DNA of 64,000 nt from the NCBI GenBank assembly GCA_036399175.1, contig DASWNP010000021.1, positions 1 to 64,000 of the forward strand. Direction: 5' to 3'. A program made the translations under genes and the position numbers. Position 1 is the first letter of the stretch; each line of letters starts with the position of its first letter. Origin of the DNA: DASWNP01 sp036399175. GTDB lineage: Bacteria > Acidobacteriota > Blastocatellia > Pyrinomonadales > Pyrinomonadaceae. The notes under the pieces are model-generated. The model had not been told where the DNA came from, ran no database searches, and worked only from the letters and a program-made list of their open reading frames with translations. Positions 16,782 to 26,092 of this stretch are shown in pieces.

Positions 16782-18089
16782 ATGGTAGCAGAGGCAGAGG
16801 GGCAGACGAGTAGCCGGAGCCGGGCGGCGGGGATGTTTCGCGCGCTCTCGCATCGCAACTTCAGACTGTTCTGGGCGGGCGCTTTTCTCTCGAACGCCGG
16901 GACGTGGATGCAGTCTGTCGCGCAGGGGTGGCTGGTTCTGAAGCTGACGAATTCGCCCTTCTGGCTCGGCTTCGACGGCTTCATGGCGATGCTGCCCGGA
17001 CTGCTTCTGACGCTCGTCGGCGGAGTGTTCGCAGACCTCGTTGACCGCAAGCGGCTGCTCATCTATACGCAGGTCGGGGCGGGACTCACCGCGCTCGTGC
17101 TCTTCGCCCTGATGGCCGCCGGCATCCTCAACGATGCTTCCGACGTGTGGATGATTCTCCTGCTCTCGTTCGCTACGGGCTGCTGCATGGCGATTGGCGG
17201 CCCTTCGTTTCAGGCTATCACCTTCGACATGGTCGGGCGCGAAGACTTAGCCAACGCCGTCGCGCTCAACTCGGCGCAGTTTCAGCTCTCGCGCGTCATC
17301 GGCCCGCTTCTGGCCGGAGTCACCATCCAGATATTCGGCCTCGCGGGCTGTTTCCTCGTCAACGGCCTCTCATACGTGGCGATTGTCGCGGCGCTCTCGC
17401 GGGTCAGATTTGAAGATAAGACGGAAGGCGAAACGACGGCGGCCGAAGCAGGAGCATCGACGCTCAAAGTCGCGCCCGCCGAGCACGGCTCGCTCTGGCA
17501 AGACCTGCTCGAAGGGTTTCGTTACGTGCGAGGCCGCCCGCGCGTGCTGATGCTTCTGCTGGCGACAGCCGTGACGAGTCTCTTCGGCTCGCCCTACATC
17601 ACGATGATTCCCCTCTTCGCGCGAAACGTGATGGGCTGGGGCGAGACGGGGCTCTCTTTGATGATGGGCACGTCGGGCGCGGGCGCATTCCTGGGCGCGA
17701 TGATGGTGGCTTACCTGGGCGATTTCAAAAACAAGGGCTGGTTCGTGCTGGGCTCGGTCTTCGCGGCGGCCATCTGCCTGATAGCCTTCGCGCTCTCGTC
17801 TCACTGGCTGGTGTCGCTTTTGATGCTCTTCGCGCTCGGCTTTGCGATGGTCAACTTCTTCTCGGTGACGAACACGCTCTTGCAGCAGCTCGTTCAAGAC
17901 CAGATGCGAGGCCGCGTGATGAGCATGTGGATTCTCTCCTTCATCGGCTCGATGCCCATCGGCAGCCTCGTCGCCGGAGCAGCCGCCGAGCGCTTCGGCG
18001 CTCAATGGACGCTCGCCGTCGGCGGCCTCATCATCCTCGTCTTCGTCGTCTTCGTCAGCCTACGCAACGCGCGCCTCGGCGAGCTTTGA
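16782..18089 (+). CDS. Major facilitator superfamily transporter (EntS/MFS_3-like)
   Basis: 435 aa with about 12 hydrophobic segments. The N-terminus FRALSHRNFRLFWAGAFLSN and AQGWLVLKLTNSPFWLG are characteristic of the MFS_3 group (enterobactin exporter-like). The cytoplasmic loop GGVFADLVDRKRLLI is the MFS motif A. A charged central loop lies near residues 205-250. Predicted proton-driven exporter in the inner membrane; the substrate is unknown. It runs convergent with the gene on the minus strand that ends at 18099. Confidence 0.9.
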   Translation: MVAEAEGQTSSRSRAAGMFRALSHRNFRLFWAGAFLSNAGTWMQSVAQGWLVLKLTNSPFWLGFDGFMAMLPGLLLTLVGGVFADLVDRKRLLIYTQVGAGLTALVLFALMAAGILNDASDVWMILLLSFATGCCMAIGGPSFQAITFDMVGREDLANAVALNSAQFQLSRVIGPLLAGVTIQIFGLAGCFLVNGLSYVAIVAALSRVRFEDKTEGETTAAEAGASTLKVAPAEHGSLWQDLLEGFRYVRGRPRVLMLLLATAVTSLFGSPYITMIPLFARNVMGWGETGLSLMMGTSGAGAFLGAMMVAYLGDFKNKGWFVLGSVFAAAICLIAFALSSHWLVSLLMLFALGFAMVNFFSVTNTLLQQLVQDQMRGRVMSMWILSFIGSMPIGSLVAGAAAERFGAQWTLAVGGLIILVFVVFVSLRNARLGEL

Positions 18090-18098
18090 AGAGACTGG

Positions 18099-18737
18099 CT
18101 ACGGCAGGCGAGAGCCGCTTTCGCTCCCGTGCGAAACGGAGGCTGAACGACGCGAGGCCGCATCCTCTCGCCAATCCGAATCGTCGAAAACTCTTTCGAG
18201 CGGCGTGCGTCCTCGCTCGTCGAAATGAGAGAAGGACGGCTCTCGCCCCTGCGGCTCCTGCTTCTGCGACTCTTGACCGCACGCCTCCTGTCTGCGCGGA
18301 GGCGTCGTTGCAAGCTCGGACGGCGGCACATGTGAAGTCGCTTCTAAGGCCGCCGCGCCGTTTATAACCGGGCTCGTCAGGGTCGGGAGGTCGAGCGTCG
18401 TGATTCTCACCTTCCGAAAAAAATAGGGCACGAGCTTGAACCACTGGAGAGTGCCGAAGGCGAACAAACCCATCCAGAACATCGGCTCGTTTTCGAGACT
18501 GCAACCGTGGCTCGAAGAGCAGAGCGCCGAGTCGGCGACGACGGCGTAAAACAGACTGGCGGGGAAGCAGGAGAAGAACATGAGCGGCTCAAGCCATTCA
18601 TGCGAGAGATAGAAGTTGGACATTAAAACTGCTGTGTCCGGCAGAGCCCTCACTTTGTCCATCTGATACACGGTGAGCATGAACAGCCAGAGCAGCAGCC
18701 ATGCGCTCTTGAGGTAGAATTTGACAGGCGTTCTCAT
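18099..18737 (-). CDS. Small membrane protein of unknown function
   Basis: 212 aa from ATG 18737 (preceded by GGCGGAG). Three hydrophobic segments are visible: FYLKSAWLLLWLFMLTVYQM, ASLFYAVVADSALC and MFWMGLFAFGTLQWFKLVPY. A long charged cytoplasmic tail rich in Glu, Arg and Ser follows. A longer start at 18914 is possible but its extra region is Arg/Pro-rich without family character. Not recognised. Confidence 0.65.
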   Translation of the reverse strand: MRTPVKFYLKSAWLLLWLFMLTVYQMDKVRALPDTAVLMSNFYLSHEWLEPLMFFSCFPASLFYAVVADSALCSSSHGCSLENEPMFWMGLFAFGTLQWFKLVPYFFRKVRITTLDLPTLTSPVINGAAALEATSHVPPSELATTPPRRQEACGQESQKQEPQGREPSFSHFDERGRTPLERVFDDSDWREDAASRRSASVSHGSESGSRLP

Positions 18738-19023
18738 CGTCGCTCCGCCAGACCTTTCCGAAGGTGATGCGACCTCCGGCATCCCTTTCGAGTCGAATAG
18801 AGCATCGGACGCAGGTTTAGACACCGCCCGGCCTGCCTTTGTTCCAGTGCCGAAACGTCGGCGAGGCTTCCCCGGCGAAGTTGCAGGGAGCGTTCGCGGG
18901 CGGTGGGCGCGCAAGGAAAGCGCGGCGTGCGCGTTCTAAGGATTGGACGCGTCGCGCGCAAGTATTTCGGGAGAGACGCGGAATCGCGGCTGAGCGCCAT
19001 TCTAAAATGTTGAGGAGAAAGAT

Positions 19024-21315
19024 ATGCGAGCCAGAAGAGTTCTGCTTTGCCTTGTTGGTGGATTGCTGTTGAGCCTTTGGGCGGGCGCGTCGCATTTGGG
19101 CGTCGTTCGGGCGCAGGGCGTCATCGTGCCGCGCCCTTGCGGGCGCTGTCCGCAGCCCGTGCCACTGCCGCGCCCCATCCCTCTGCCGCGCGCGCTTCCC
19201 ATCAAATCAATCAGGATAGACACACGCATCAACGAGCAGGTGGCGACCACTCACGTCGAACAAATCTTTCGCAACGACACGGACGCCGTTCTCGAAGGCA
19301 CGTACTTTTTCCCAATCCCTGAATCCGCTTCCATCTCCGAGTTTGCCATCTGGGACGGCGACCGAAGGCTCGTCGGCGAAGTGCGCTCGCGCGAAGAGGC
19401 GCGCCGCATCTACGACGAGATTGTCCGCCGACAGCGCGACCCCGGCCTGCTGGAATACGCGGGCAAGGATTTATTTCAGGCCAGCATCTTTCCCATCCCC
19501 GCGCGCTCCGACAAGAAATTGGAGCTGACCTATACGCAGGTGCTCCGCGCCGAGACAGCCACCGTCTCTTATCGCTACCCGCTCGGCACGGGCAGAAACC
19601 TCGCCGACATCGGCACGGTCTCAGGCCGCGTCGAAGTCGAGGGCAGAGACCCTTTGCGCAACATCTATTCGCCGAGCCATTCGATTGACGTGGCGCGCAC
19701 GGGCGATAGTCGCGCGCGCATCTCGTTCGAGTCGTCTCGGGGAAGCGAGCCGCAGGACTTTCAGCTCTTCTACACGCTCTCGAAAGAGGACTTCGGCCTC
19801 TCGCTCCTTACGCACCGAGAGCCCGGCAAGCACGGCTACTTCCTGCTGATGCTCTCGCCGAAAGAGAACCTCTCGGAAGAAGAAGCGACGGGCAAAGACA
19901 TCGTCTTCGTGCTCGATACGTCGGGCTCGATGGCCGAAGAAGGGAAGATGGAGAAGGCGCGAGCGGCGCTTCTCTTCGGCGTCAGGACGCTTCGGCCCGC
20001 CGACCGCTTCAACATCGTCTCCTTCTCAGGCGAAGAGCACCTGATGACTACCGGGCTCATCAACGCAGACGAGGCGGGACGTGCGCGCGGCGTCGAGTTC
20101 GTCCAGTCGCTAAGCCCTGCGGGCGGCACGAACATACGCGACTCGCTCGTCGCCGCTCTCCGCCTCTTCGACCAGAGCGAGCGCCCGCGCATGCTCGTCT
20201 TTATGACCGACGGGCGGCCCACCGTCGGCGAAACCAACATCCAGCGCATCATCGAGAGCGCCCGCACGGCGCGCACGGCGGGCACGCGACTGTTCACCTT
20301 CGGCGTCGGCTACGACGTGAACACGGCTCTCCTGGACAAGCTCGCGGCAGAAAACGGCGGCGTCGCCGATTACGTCGAGCCCAAGGAGGACATCGAGGTC
20401 AAAGTCTCCGGCTTCTTCACGAAGGTCAACTATCCCGTCCTGACCGATTTGCAGCTCGACCTGGGCGGCGTCGAAACCGACCTCGTCTACCCGCGCGCCA
20501 TGCCCGACCTCTTTCGCGGCACGCAGCTCACGCTCATCGGTCGCTATCGCAATGCCAGTGACTTGAATCAGGTTCGCATGCGTCTCTCGGGACGCATGGG
20601 ACGCCAGACCAGAACCTACACATACGACAACCTGCGTTTTCCCTTCAAGGAAAGCGACAACGATTTTCTCCCGCGCCTGTGGGCGACGCGGCGCGTCGGC
20701 TGGCTCATGGAGCAGGTACGCACCAACGGCGAGCAGAAGGAGCTGCGCGACGAAATCGTCGATTTGGGAACGCGCTACGGCATCGTCACGCCCTACACCT
20801 CTTATCTCGCGCTTGAGCCGGGGGCGGTGACTGTCGATTCGGACGATGCGCCGCCTCCAGCCCCCGTGACATCGGGCAATCGCGTCGCACGCCAGCGAGG
20901 GGCCAGAGACAGCATCGCCGCGCGTCCGATGAGCAGCGGCGTCGGCGGAAGCGGCGCCGGCGCACCTCCCGCGCCTCCCGCACCTCTGGCGCTCGAAGCG
21001 GCGAAGACGACCACCGGCGAGATGGCCGTCAAAGAGAGCAAGAGGGCGCGCGCTCAACAGGAAGTCTTGAGCGTCGAGGCCGAGCGGTCGGAGACGGTGC
21101 GCAAGGTCGGCGGTAAGACCTTCTACCTGCGCGAAGGCGTCTGGGTCGATTCCGAATTCAAGGAAGACGCCCGCCTGCCGCAGACCGCGCTCACTTTCGG
21201 CAGCGACGAATACTTCGCCCTGCTCAAACGCGAGCCCAAACTCGCAGACTACTTCGCCCTCGGCGAGCGCGTCCTCGTCGTCTACAAGGGGCGCGTCTAC
21301 CGCGTCACGAGCTGA
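19024..21315 (+). CDS. VIT- and von Willebrand A-domain protein, secreted
   Basis: 763 aa. A signal peptide spans residues 1-36 (LLCLVGGLLLSLWAGASHLG). The VIT domain (about 55-190) shows TRINEQVATTHVEQIFRNDT, EGTYFFPIPESASISEF, and LFQASIFPIPARSDKKLELT. The VWA domain begins about residue 293 with the MIDAS motif DTSGSMAEEGKM and continues with FMTDGRPTVGETN. The remainder has a beta region and a Gly/Ala/Pro linker near 620-660. The pairing is the same as in inter-alpha-trypsin inhibitor heavy chains. In bacteria it suggests surface adhesion or protein-protein contacts. GAGGAG precedes the ATG. Confidence 0.9.
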   Translation: MRARRVLLCLVGGLLLSLWAGASHLGVVRAQGVIVPRPCGRCPQPVPLPRPIPLPRALPIKSIRIDTRINEQVATTHVEQIFRNDTDAVLEGTYFFPIPESASISEFAIWDGDRRLVGEVRSREEARRIYDEIVRRQRDPGLLEYAGKDLFQASIFPIPARSDKKLELTYTQVLRAETATVSYRYPLGTGRNLADIGTVSGRVEVEGRDPLRNIYSPSHSIDVARTGDSRARISFESSRGSEPQDFQLFYTLSKEDFGLSLLTHREPGKHGYFLLMLSPKENLSEEEATGKDIVFVLDTSGSMAEEGKMEKARAALLFGVRTLRPADRFNIVSFSGEEHLMTTGLINADEAGRARGVEFVQSLSPAGGTNIRDSLVAALRLFDQSERPRMLVFMTDGRPTVGETNIQRIIESARTARTAGTRLFTFGVGYDVNTALLDKLAAENGGVADYVEPKEDIEVKVSGFFTKVNYPVLTDLQLDLGGVETDLVYPRAMPDLFRGTQLTLIGRYRNASDLNQVRMRLSGRMGRQTRTYTYDNLRFPFKESDNDFLPRLWATRRVGWLMEQVRTNGEQKELRDEIVDLGTRYGIVTPYTSYLALEPGAVTVDSDDAPPPAPVTSGNRVARQRGARDSIAARPMSSGVGGSGAGAPPAPPAPLALEAAKTTTGEMAVKESKRARAQQEVLSVEAERSETVRKVGGKTFYLREGVWVDSEFKEDARLPQTALTFGSDEYFALLKREPKLADYFALGERVLVVYKGRVYRVTS

Positions 21316-21402
21316 AGGGCAAAAGTAAAAAGGTAAAAGGCAAAGGTGAAGAAGAATTGATTTCCTCTTCACCTTTGCCTTTTGCCCTTTGCCCTTTGCC
21401 TT
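21315..21402. repeat. Heptad-repeat hairpin H6 (GGCAAAA family)
   Basis: Begins on the last base of the VIT/VWA stop codon. Units GGGCAAA, AGTAAAA, AGGTAAA, AGGCAAA, GGTGAAG are mirrored by CTTCACCTTTGCCTTTTGCC and TTTGCCCTTTGCC. The apex is AAGAATTGATTTCCT. Confidence 0.87.
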
Positions 21403-21511
21403 CTTGTGTCCGGGGCGGGTGTTCGTGTACAACGAATGAGGAAGCAGGAAGAACGAGCAAAGGGGAGAGATTGTCGAGAAGTTAAACTTTGTCGTTGGAG
21501 ACGAGTGCGAG

Positions 21512-22534
21512 ATGAGAGCGGAGCGTAGCGTTGTGAAGGGGCAGGGGCGCGTTGTTCGTGGGCTGGTGTTGACGTTGGCGTTGGCGGCGGGTTTAAGCGC
21601 GGCGTCCGGTTTGTCGCATGCTCAGGACGGTAGCGGCTGGGCGGCAGCTCGGCGCGGTCTGGCCGGTAAGGATTTGAACACGGTCTACTTCGTCGATTCA
21701 AAACGCGGCTGGGCGGGCGGCGACGGCGGCCTCGTTCTGCGCACCGAAGACGGCGGGCGCGCATGGACGAGACAGACTATCGATACCGCCGAAGCCATCA
21801 ACGATATCTATTTCAGAGACAAAGAAGACGGCTACGTGCTCTCCGGCAATCGCATCTACGGCACGGACGACGGCGGGCGGACGTGGCGCGAGTCGAGCCG
21901 CTTTATGCCGGCCAACTTCGGCGGCGCGATGCCTGAGCTTTACAGCGTGCGTTTCACGTCGAAGAAGAAGGGCTGGATTGTCGGCTCTGTGAGCCGGCGC
22001 GACAACGTGGTCGATAGCCTCGTGCTCTACACGAGCGACGGCGGCGCATCCTGGGTGCGACAGCGCGTCCCGACCAAAGAAGAGTTGATACATCTCGACT
22101 TTGCCAGCGAGAAGCGAGGCTGGATAGTCGGCGCTTCGGGCGTCGTCCTGCACACGTCCGACGGCGGGCAGAACTGGAAAGCGCAGGCTTCAAAAACCAA
22201 CGCGACGCTCTACCACGTCGATTTTCGCAACGAGCGGGCGGGCTGGGCGGTGGGCGAGCGCGGCACAATCCTGCGCACTTCGGACGGCGGCGAAAACTGG
22301 TCGGCAATCAACGTCTCACAGCTTCGCTCGACGCTTTTGAGCGTGCAGTTCGTCAACGACGAGGAAGGCTGGATAGTCGGGCGCGGCGGCGTCATCCTCC
22401 GCTCCGAAGACGGCGGCCAGACCTGGCTCAGACAGGACAGCAAAACCCGCCAGAACATCTACGCCCTCTTCATGGACAAAAAGAACGGCTGGGCTGTCGG
22501 CGGCGACGGAACAATCCTGCAATACGAGAGATAA
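21512..22534 (+). CDS. Ycf48-like seven-repeat beta-propeller protein
   Basis: 340 aa. An N-terminal signal peptide (RGLVLTLALAAGLSAASGLS, cleavage near SHAQ) is followed by seven related blades, each with a GW(A/I)VGxxGxxLxTxDGGxxW pattern: RGWAGGDGGLVLRTEDGG, DGYVLSGNRIYGTDDGG, LVLYTSDGGASW, RGWIVGASGVVLHTSDGG, AGWAVGERGTILRTSDGG, EGWIVGRGGVILRSEDGG and NGWAVGGDGTILQY. In cyanobacteria Ycf48 assists photosystem II assembly; non-phototrophs carry related propellers of unknown role in the periplasm or outer surface. Confidence 0.85.
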   Translation: MRAERSVVKGQGRVVRGLVLTLALAAGLSAASGLSHAQDGSGWAAARRGLAGKDLNTVYFVDSKRGWAGGDGGLVLRTEDGGRAWTRQTIDTAEAINDIYFRDKEDGYVLSGNRIYGTDDGGRTWRESSRFMPANFGGAMPELYSVRFTSKKKGWIVGSVSRRDNVVDSLVLYTSDGGASWVRQRVPTKEELIHLDFASEKRGWIVGASGVVLHTSDGGQNWKAQASKTNATLYHVDFRNERAGWAVGERGTILRTSDGGENWSAINVSQLRSTLLSVQFVNDEEGWIVGRGGVILRSEDGGQTWLRQDSKTRQNIYALFMDKKNGWAVGGDGTILQYER

Positions 22535-22539
22535 GCAGA

Positions 22540-22618
22540 GAAGTAAATGGTAAATGGTAAATGGTGAATAGAGAAGAACCGGTCTTTTCTATTTACCATT
22601 CACCATTTACCATTTACC
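22540..22618. repeat. Heptad-repeat hairpin H7 (GTAAATG family)
   Basis: Left arm AAGTAAATGGTAAATGGTAA continuing to GAATAGA; right arm TCTATTTACCATTCACCATT continuing to TACC. Near-perfect complement around GAAGAACCGGTCTT. It lies between the convergent Ycf48-like and M16 genes and starts about 6 bp after the stop at 22534 and ends about 10 bp before the stop at 22628. Confidence 0.88.
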
Positions 22619-22627
22619 TGTTTTGAG

Positions 22628-24049
22628 TTATTTCGTGTCTTCGGTAATGGTGCCGAAGGTGGTGAGCTGGTCGGCGATTTTGCTTCGGTCGCCGACGACG
22701 ACGACCGTCATCTTGTCGCTGAGGAGGTACTGGCGCGCGATGCGCTGTACGTCCTGCGGGGTGATGGCCATGACGCGCTGAACGTAGTTGGTCAGGTAGT
22801 CGTCCGAGAGGCCGTGCAGGTCGAGGAAGACGAGCTGGCCGATGACGCCCTGCCGCGAAGAGTTCTGCAAGACGAAGATGCCCGCCAGGTAGTTCTTGAT
22901 GCCGCGCATCTCTTCCGCTGTCGGCGGCTCTTTCTGGAGCCGGTCTATCTCGTAGAAAATCTCCTTGAGCGAAGGGCCTGTGACGGCTGTCGTCACGTCG
23001 GCGATTTCCACCCAGTAGGCGTCGCGGTAGCGCGTCGAATGCTGGCTGAAGGGCGAGTAGGTGTAGCCCTTCTGCTCGCGTATGTTCGAGGTGATGCGCG
23101 AGCCGAACGAGCCGCCCAGAAGCGAGTTCATCACCTGAAAGGCGATGTAGTCCTGGCTGCTCGGGTCGACGACGGGCAGGCCGAGATAGATGGTTGACTG
23201 TGCCGCGCCGGGACGGTCGATGAGGTGCAGAGAGCGCGCGGCGACCGTCTTCGGCACGTTGATGACGGGCGCAGACCCGGTTGCCCATCCCTCGAAGGCT
23301 TGCGTGATGGCCTTGCGCATAGCGTTCGCGTCGAAGCGCCCGGCGACGTAGAGATTCGTGCGCGCCGCGCCGAAGTTGTTCTTGTAGAAATTCTGCACGT
23401 CGGCGATGGTGTAGCGGGTAATCATCTCTTCGGACGGGAAAAGACGGCCGTAAGGATGATTCGGGTAGAGCAGCTTACGGAAGCGTTCGAGGGCGAGCTG
23501 GCCGGGCTGCGTGCGCGCGATGGTGAGCTGCCGGACGCGGTCGTTCTTCAAACGCTGAAGCTCTGCGGCGGGCATCGACGGATTACGAAGCACGTCGGCG
23601 ATGAGGGCGACCATGTCAGTCCCGAACTCGGAGAGCACGTCGCCCGTGACGTTCGTCAGGTCTTCGCCGACCGTGACGGTGAGCTGCCCGCCCATGCGCG
23701 CGGCCTCCTCGGCAATCTGCTCGCCCGTGCGGGTGGTCGTGCCCTCTTTGAGCATGTCGCCGGTGAGGTCTGCGAGCCAGACCTGCTCGGCGGTCTCGTT
23801 GAGGTTGCCGGTGCGCATCGCCGCCCTGACCGTCACTTTAGGAAGCGAGCCGTAGGGGACGAGCGTTACCTTCATGCCGTTCTTGAGCGTGAAGGTCTGT
23901 TTTTGTGGAAGCGTGAAAGGCTTCGGCGTCCCGCCTTCGGGCGGCAACTGTTTGGCGGGCGGCTGCTGTTGTTGAGCGAGCGCGCCGACAGTGCTGAAGA
24001 GCCCGAGGGCGAGGGTGCAAACTGCGATTAAAAGCTTCTTCAGATACAT
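22628..24049 (-). CDS. M16-family peptidase homologue lacking the HxxEH site
   Basis: 473 aa. A signal peptide spans residues 1-25 (LLIAVCTLALGLFSTVGALA). The two M16 half-domains follow: LKNGMKVTLVPYGSLPKVTV starts the first, and near residue 75 WLADLTGDMLKEGTTTR stands where active members have HxxEH. The second half contains YVAGRFDANAMRKAITQAFE, the family stretch GGSFGSRITSNIREQKGYTY, and a C-terminal YLLSDKMTVVVVGD. By analogy with mitochondrial processing peptidase it is the non-catalytic partner of the gene just upstream (24087-25526). It is periplasmic or outer-membrane associated. Confidence 0.9.
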   Translation of the reverse strand: MYLKKLLIAVCTLALGLFSTVGALAQQQQPPAKQLPPEGGTPKPFTLPQKQTFTLKNGMKVTLVPYGSLPKVTVRAAMRTGNLNETAEQVWLADLTGDMLKEGTTTRTGEQIAEEAARMGGQLTVTVGEDLTNVTGDVLSEFGTDMVALIADVLRNPSMPAAELQRLKNDRVRQLTIARTQPGQLALERFRKLLYPNHPYGRLFPSEEMITRYTIADVQNFYKNNFGAARTNLYVAGRFDANAMRKAITQAFEGWATGSAPVINVPKTVAARSLHLIDRPGAAQSTIYLGLPVVDPSSQDYIAFQVMNSLLGGSFGSRITSNIREQKGYTYSPFSQHSTRYRDAYWVEIADVTTAVTGPSLKEIFYEIDRLQKEPPTAEEMRGIKNYLAGIFVLQNSSRQGVIGQLVFLDLHGLSDDYLTNYVQRVMAITPQDVQRIARQYLLSDKMTVVVVGDRSKIADQLTTFGTITEDTK

Positions 24050-24086
24050 ATTTTCTCCATCTCTCCAGCTCGGAAGCAGGACTGTT

Positions 24087-25526
24087 TTAACGACCGCCCG
24101 AAGGACGCGCGGCAGTGGGCGTGGCCGGTTGAGCGCCGCCCGGCTCGACGACGAGCACGGTGCGATTGGTCGGGCGCAGGTACTCTCGCGCCGTGCGCTG
24201 CAAAAGCTCGGGCGTCACTTTGCGAAACTCGGCTTCGAGCATGTTGATGCGCGCCGGGTTGTCGTCGAAGAGGGCGAAGCTCGCCAGCAGGTCTGCGCGA
24301 CCGAAGCCGCCCAGGGTCGAGAGTGTGTCGTAGAAATCGGAGCGCAGCTTGACGATGGCTCGGTCGAGCGCCTTCTGGTCGAGCGGCTTCGACTGCACGC
24401 CCGCGACGACCGTATCGACGCCCGCCAGAATCTCATCCGCCGTCTTGTTGTTGTCGTAGAAGAGATAACCCATCCAGAGCATCGGGCCGTTGTAGTTGAA
24501 CATGTTGCCGAGCAGGTTGATGCCGCCCGGAACGCTCGCCGTCAGGCCGCGCTTCTTGACTAGCTCCTGATGCAGAAGGCTGTCTTCGCCCTGCAAGAGA
24601 ATCTGGTCGAGCAAGCCCATCGCGTAATACTCGGGCGTGTTGCGCTCGGGCATGTGATAGGCGAAGGCGAGCGCTGGACGCCTGGCGAGCGCGTCTTTCT
24701 TGCTGTGGCGCTTTTCCTTCTCCTGTCGAGGCTCGGTCAGGTCGGGCTGCGCGGGCTGCTTGACGGCGGGGATGGCGGCGAAATACTTGTCAATCATTTT
24801 GCGCGCCTGCGCCGTGTCGAAATCGCCGACGACGGCGAGCACGGCGTTGTTGGGCGCGTAGTAGGTGTTGAAGAAGTCCTGCACGTCTTTGAGCGTGGCG
24901 GCTTCGAGGTCTTTGAGTTCGCCGTAGAAGTTGTGCGCGTTGTACCAGTTGGTGTTGGCGTACTGCGGCATGTCGAGCCAGGGGAAGCCGCCGTAGGGCG
25001 TGTTGATGACGTTGACCTTGACCTCGTTCGAGACGACGCCCTGCTGGTTCGTCAGGTTCTCCTGCGTGATGTTGAGACCGCGCATGCGGTCGGCCTCAGC
25101 CCAGAGCGCCGTTTCCAGCTTGTGCGAGGGCATAATCTCGAAGTAGTTGGTGAAGTCGAAGCGGGTCGAGCCGTTCAGCACGCCGCCGTTCTGCTGAACG
25201 AGCTTGATGAACTCCATCTTGCCCAGATTCTGCGAGCCCTGAAACATCATGTGCTCGAAGAGGTGTGCGAAGCCGGTTCTGTCCTTCGGCTCGACGCGAA
25301 AGCCAATCTTGTAATAGACGGCGACGGCGACGGTCGGCGCGGTCGCGTCGGGCGAGAGCACGACGCGCAGGCCGTTCGGCAGTTTGTAATAGGTGACGGG
25401 AACGCTAAAACTATCTTTGCTGTCTGCTAGAGCGACGACGCCCGCGCCGCGCGCCGATTCGACGGCGACGAAGCAGAGCGCCAACGCGAGAGCCGCAGCG
25501 AGACTGCGGCGAAACTGATTTCTCAT
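24087..25526 (-). CDS. M16-family zinc metallopeptidase, catalytic subunit
   Basis: 479 aa. Signal peptide at residues 1-28 (LAAALALALCFVAVESARGA). The zinc-binding motif HLFEH is in GFAHLFEHMMFQGSQN, and the distal Glu ligand region is VVSNEVKVNVINT. The second half-domain follows with LVKKRGLTASVPGGINL. The C-terminal QRTAREYLRPTNRTVLVVEP is typical. It precedes the HxxEH-less gene by 37 bp on the same strand, forming an operon for a heterodimeric peptidase. Expected to degrade peptides in the periplasm. Confidence 0.93.
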   Translation of the reverse strand: MRNQFRRSLAAALALALCFVAVESARGAGVVALADSKDSFSVPVTYYKLPNGLRVVLSPDATAPTVAVAVYYKIGFRVEPKDRTGFAHLFEHMMFQGSQNLGKMEFIKLVQQNGGVLNGSTRFDFTNYFEIMPSHKLETALWAEADRMRGLNITQENLTNQQGVVSNEVKVNVINTPYGGFPWLDMPQYANTNWYNAHNFYGELKDLEAATLKDVQDFFNTYYAPNNAVLAVVGDFDTAQARKMIDKYFAAIPAVKQPAQPDLTEPRQEKEKRHSKKDALARRPALAFAYHMPERNTPEYYAMGLLDQILLQGEDSLLHQELVKKRGLTASVPGGINLLGNMFNYNGPMLWMGYLFYDNNKTADEILAGVDTVVAGVQSKPLDQKALDRAIVKLRSDFYDTLSTLGGFGRADLLASFALFDDNPARINMLEAEFRKVTPELLQRTAREYLRPTNRTVLVVEPGGAQPATPTAARPSGGR

Positions 25527-25774
25527 AGAACCTCCGTCCGAGATTTTGAAGCGAACAAAGCTTTGGCAGCCTGAGATGCCCGTGCGGTCGCCTGTGAAGC
25601 GTTGAGGGCGACTCGTCGGGCTTGCGGTTACTACTGGCGAAAGTCTGGAATCGACAAGTGCGAAAAGAGGAGCGCGGCGGCGCTCCGGTCTGAGGGCTGT
25701 GCCTTCGGTCGGCGCGCCCGCCGAAGGGCTTCTTCACACGCTGTCTCTTTGCACACACAATTTACGCGAGACCC

Positions 25775-25807
25775 GCCAAATTGTTTCATCCGGCGACGAA
25801 ATTTGGC
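25775..25807. other. Inverted repeat in the M16 intergenic gap
   Basis: GCCAAATT and AATTTGGC are separated by 17 bp in the gap upstream of the M16 gene starting at 25526. A second inverted pair, GACGAAAATCC (25837-25847) and GGATTTTCGTC (25878-25888), lies next to it. Either could be an operator or part of a leader structure. Confidence 0.5.
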
Positions 25808-25939
25808 CTGTCTTTGAGCCGTCTCCAGCCTCTTTGGACGAAAATCCGAGGCATCGTCCGCCGACGTTTAAATAAATGGATTTTCGTCTAAAAATTTCGG
25901 GACAACGCGGCGCGCAGACGCCGCATCCGAATGGGTTAG

Positions 25940-26043
25940 CATAGCAGAAACCCCAGGGGACGCTCGGGGAAGCGGCTCCGGGGTGAAGATGGTTCTCCTG
26001 TGATTTCCGCCCGGTGTGCTGACCACGCGCCGGGCGGCTTTTT
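25940..26043 (+). ncRNA. Candidate small structured RNA ending in an intrinsic terminator
   Basis: On the plus strand a hairpin at 25950-25984 (ACCCC/GGGGT outer stem, CGCT/AGCG inner stem) is followed by a linker. Then comes a strong terminator at 26007-26043 (CCGCCCGG paired with CCGGGCGG, then CTTTTTG). No plus-strand gene lies upstream within 3 kb, so the terminator needs its own transcript. I could not match it to tRNA, SRP RNA, 6S RNA or a known riboswitch core. The promoter is not clear. Confidence 0.4.
26007..26043 (+). terminator. Intrinsic terminator in the M16 intergenic gap
   Basis: An 8 bp GC-only stem (CCGCCCGG/CCGGGCGG) with a 15 nt loop and a T run on the plus strand. On the minus strand there is no T run, so it does not serve the flanking M16 genes. 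Confidence 0.75.
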
Positions 26044-26092
26044 GTTTGGTGGACGGGCGTTCGATGAAATGGATGCTAAAGGGAAATCCTTT

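Noticed and set aside
25940..26043. SRP RNA, cobalamin or c-di-GMP riboswitch in the M16 gap
   Set aside because: The conserved cores of these RNAs (for example GGAAGGAAGCAGCC or GCCACTG) are not present.
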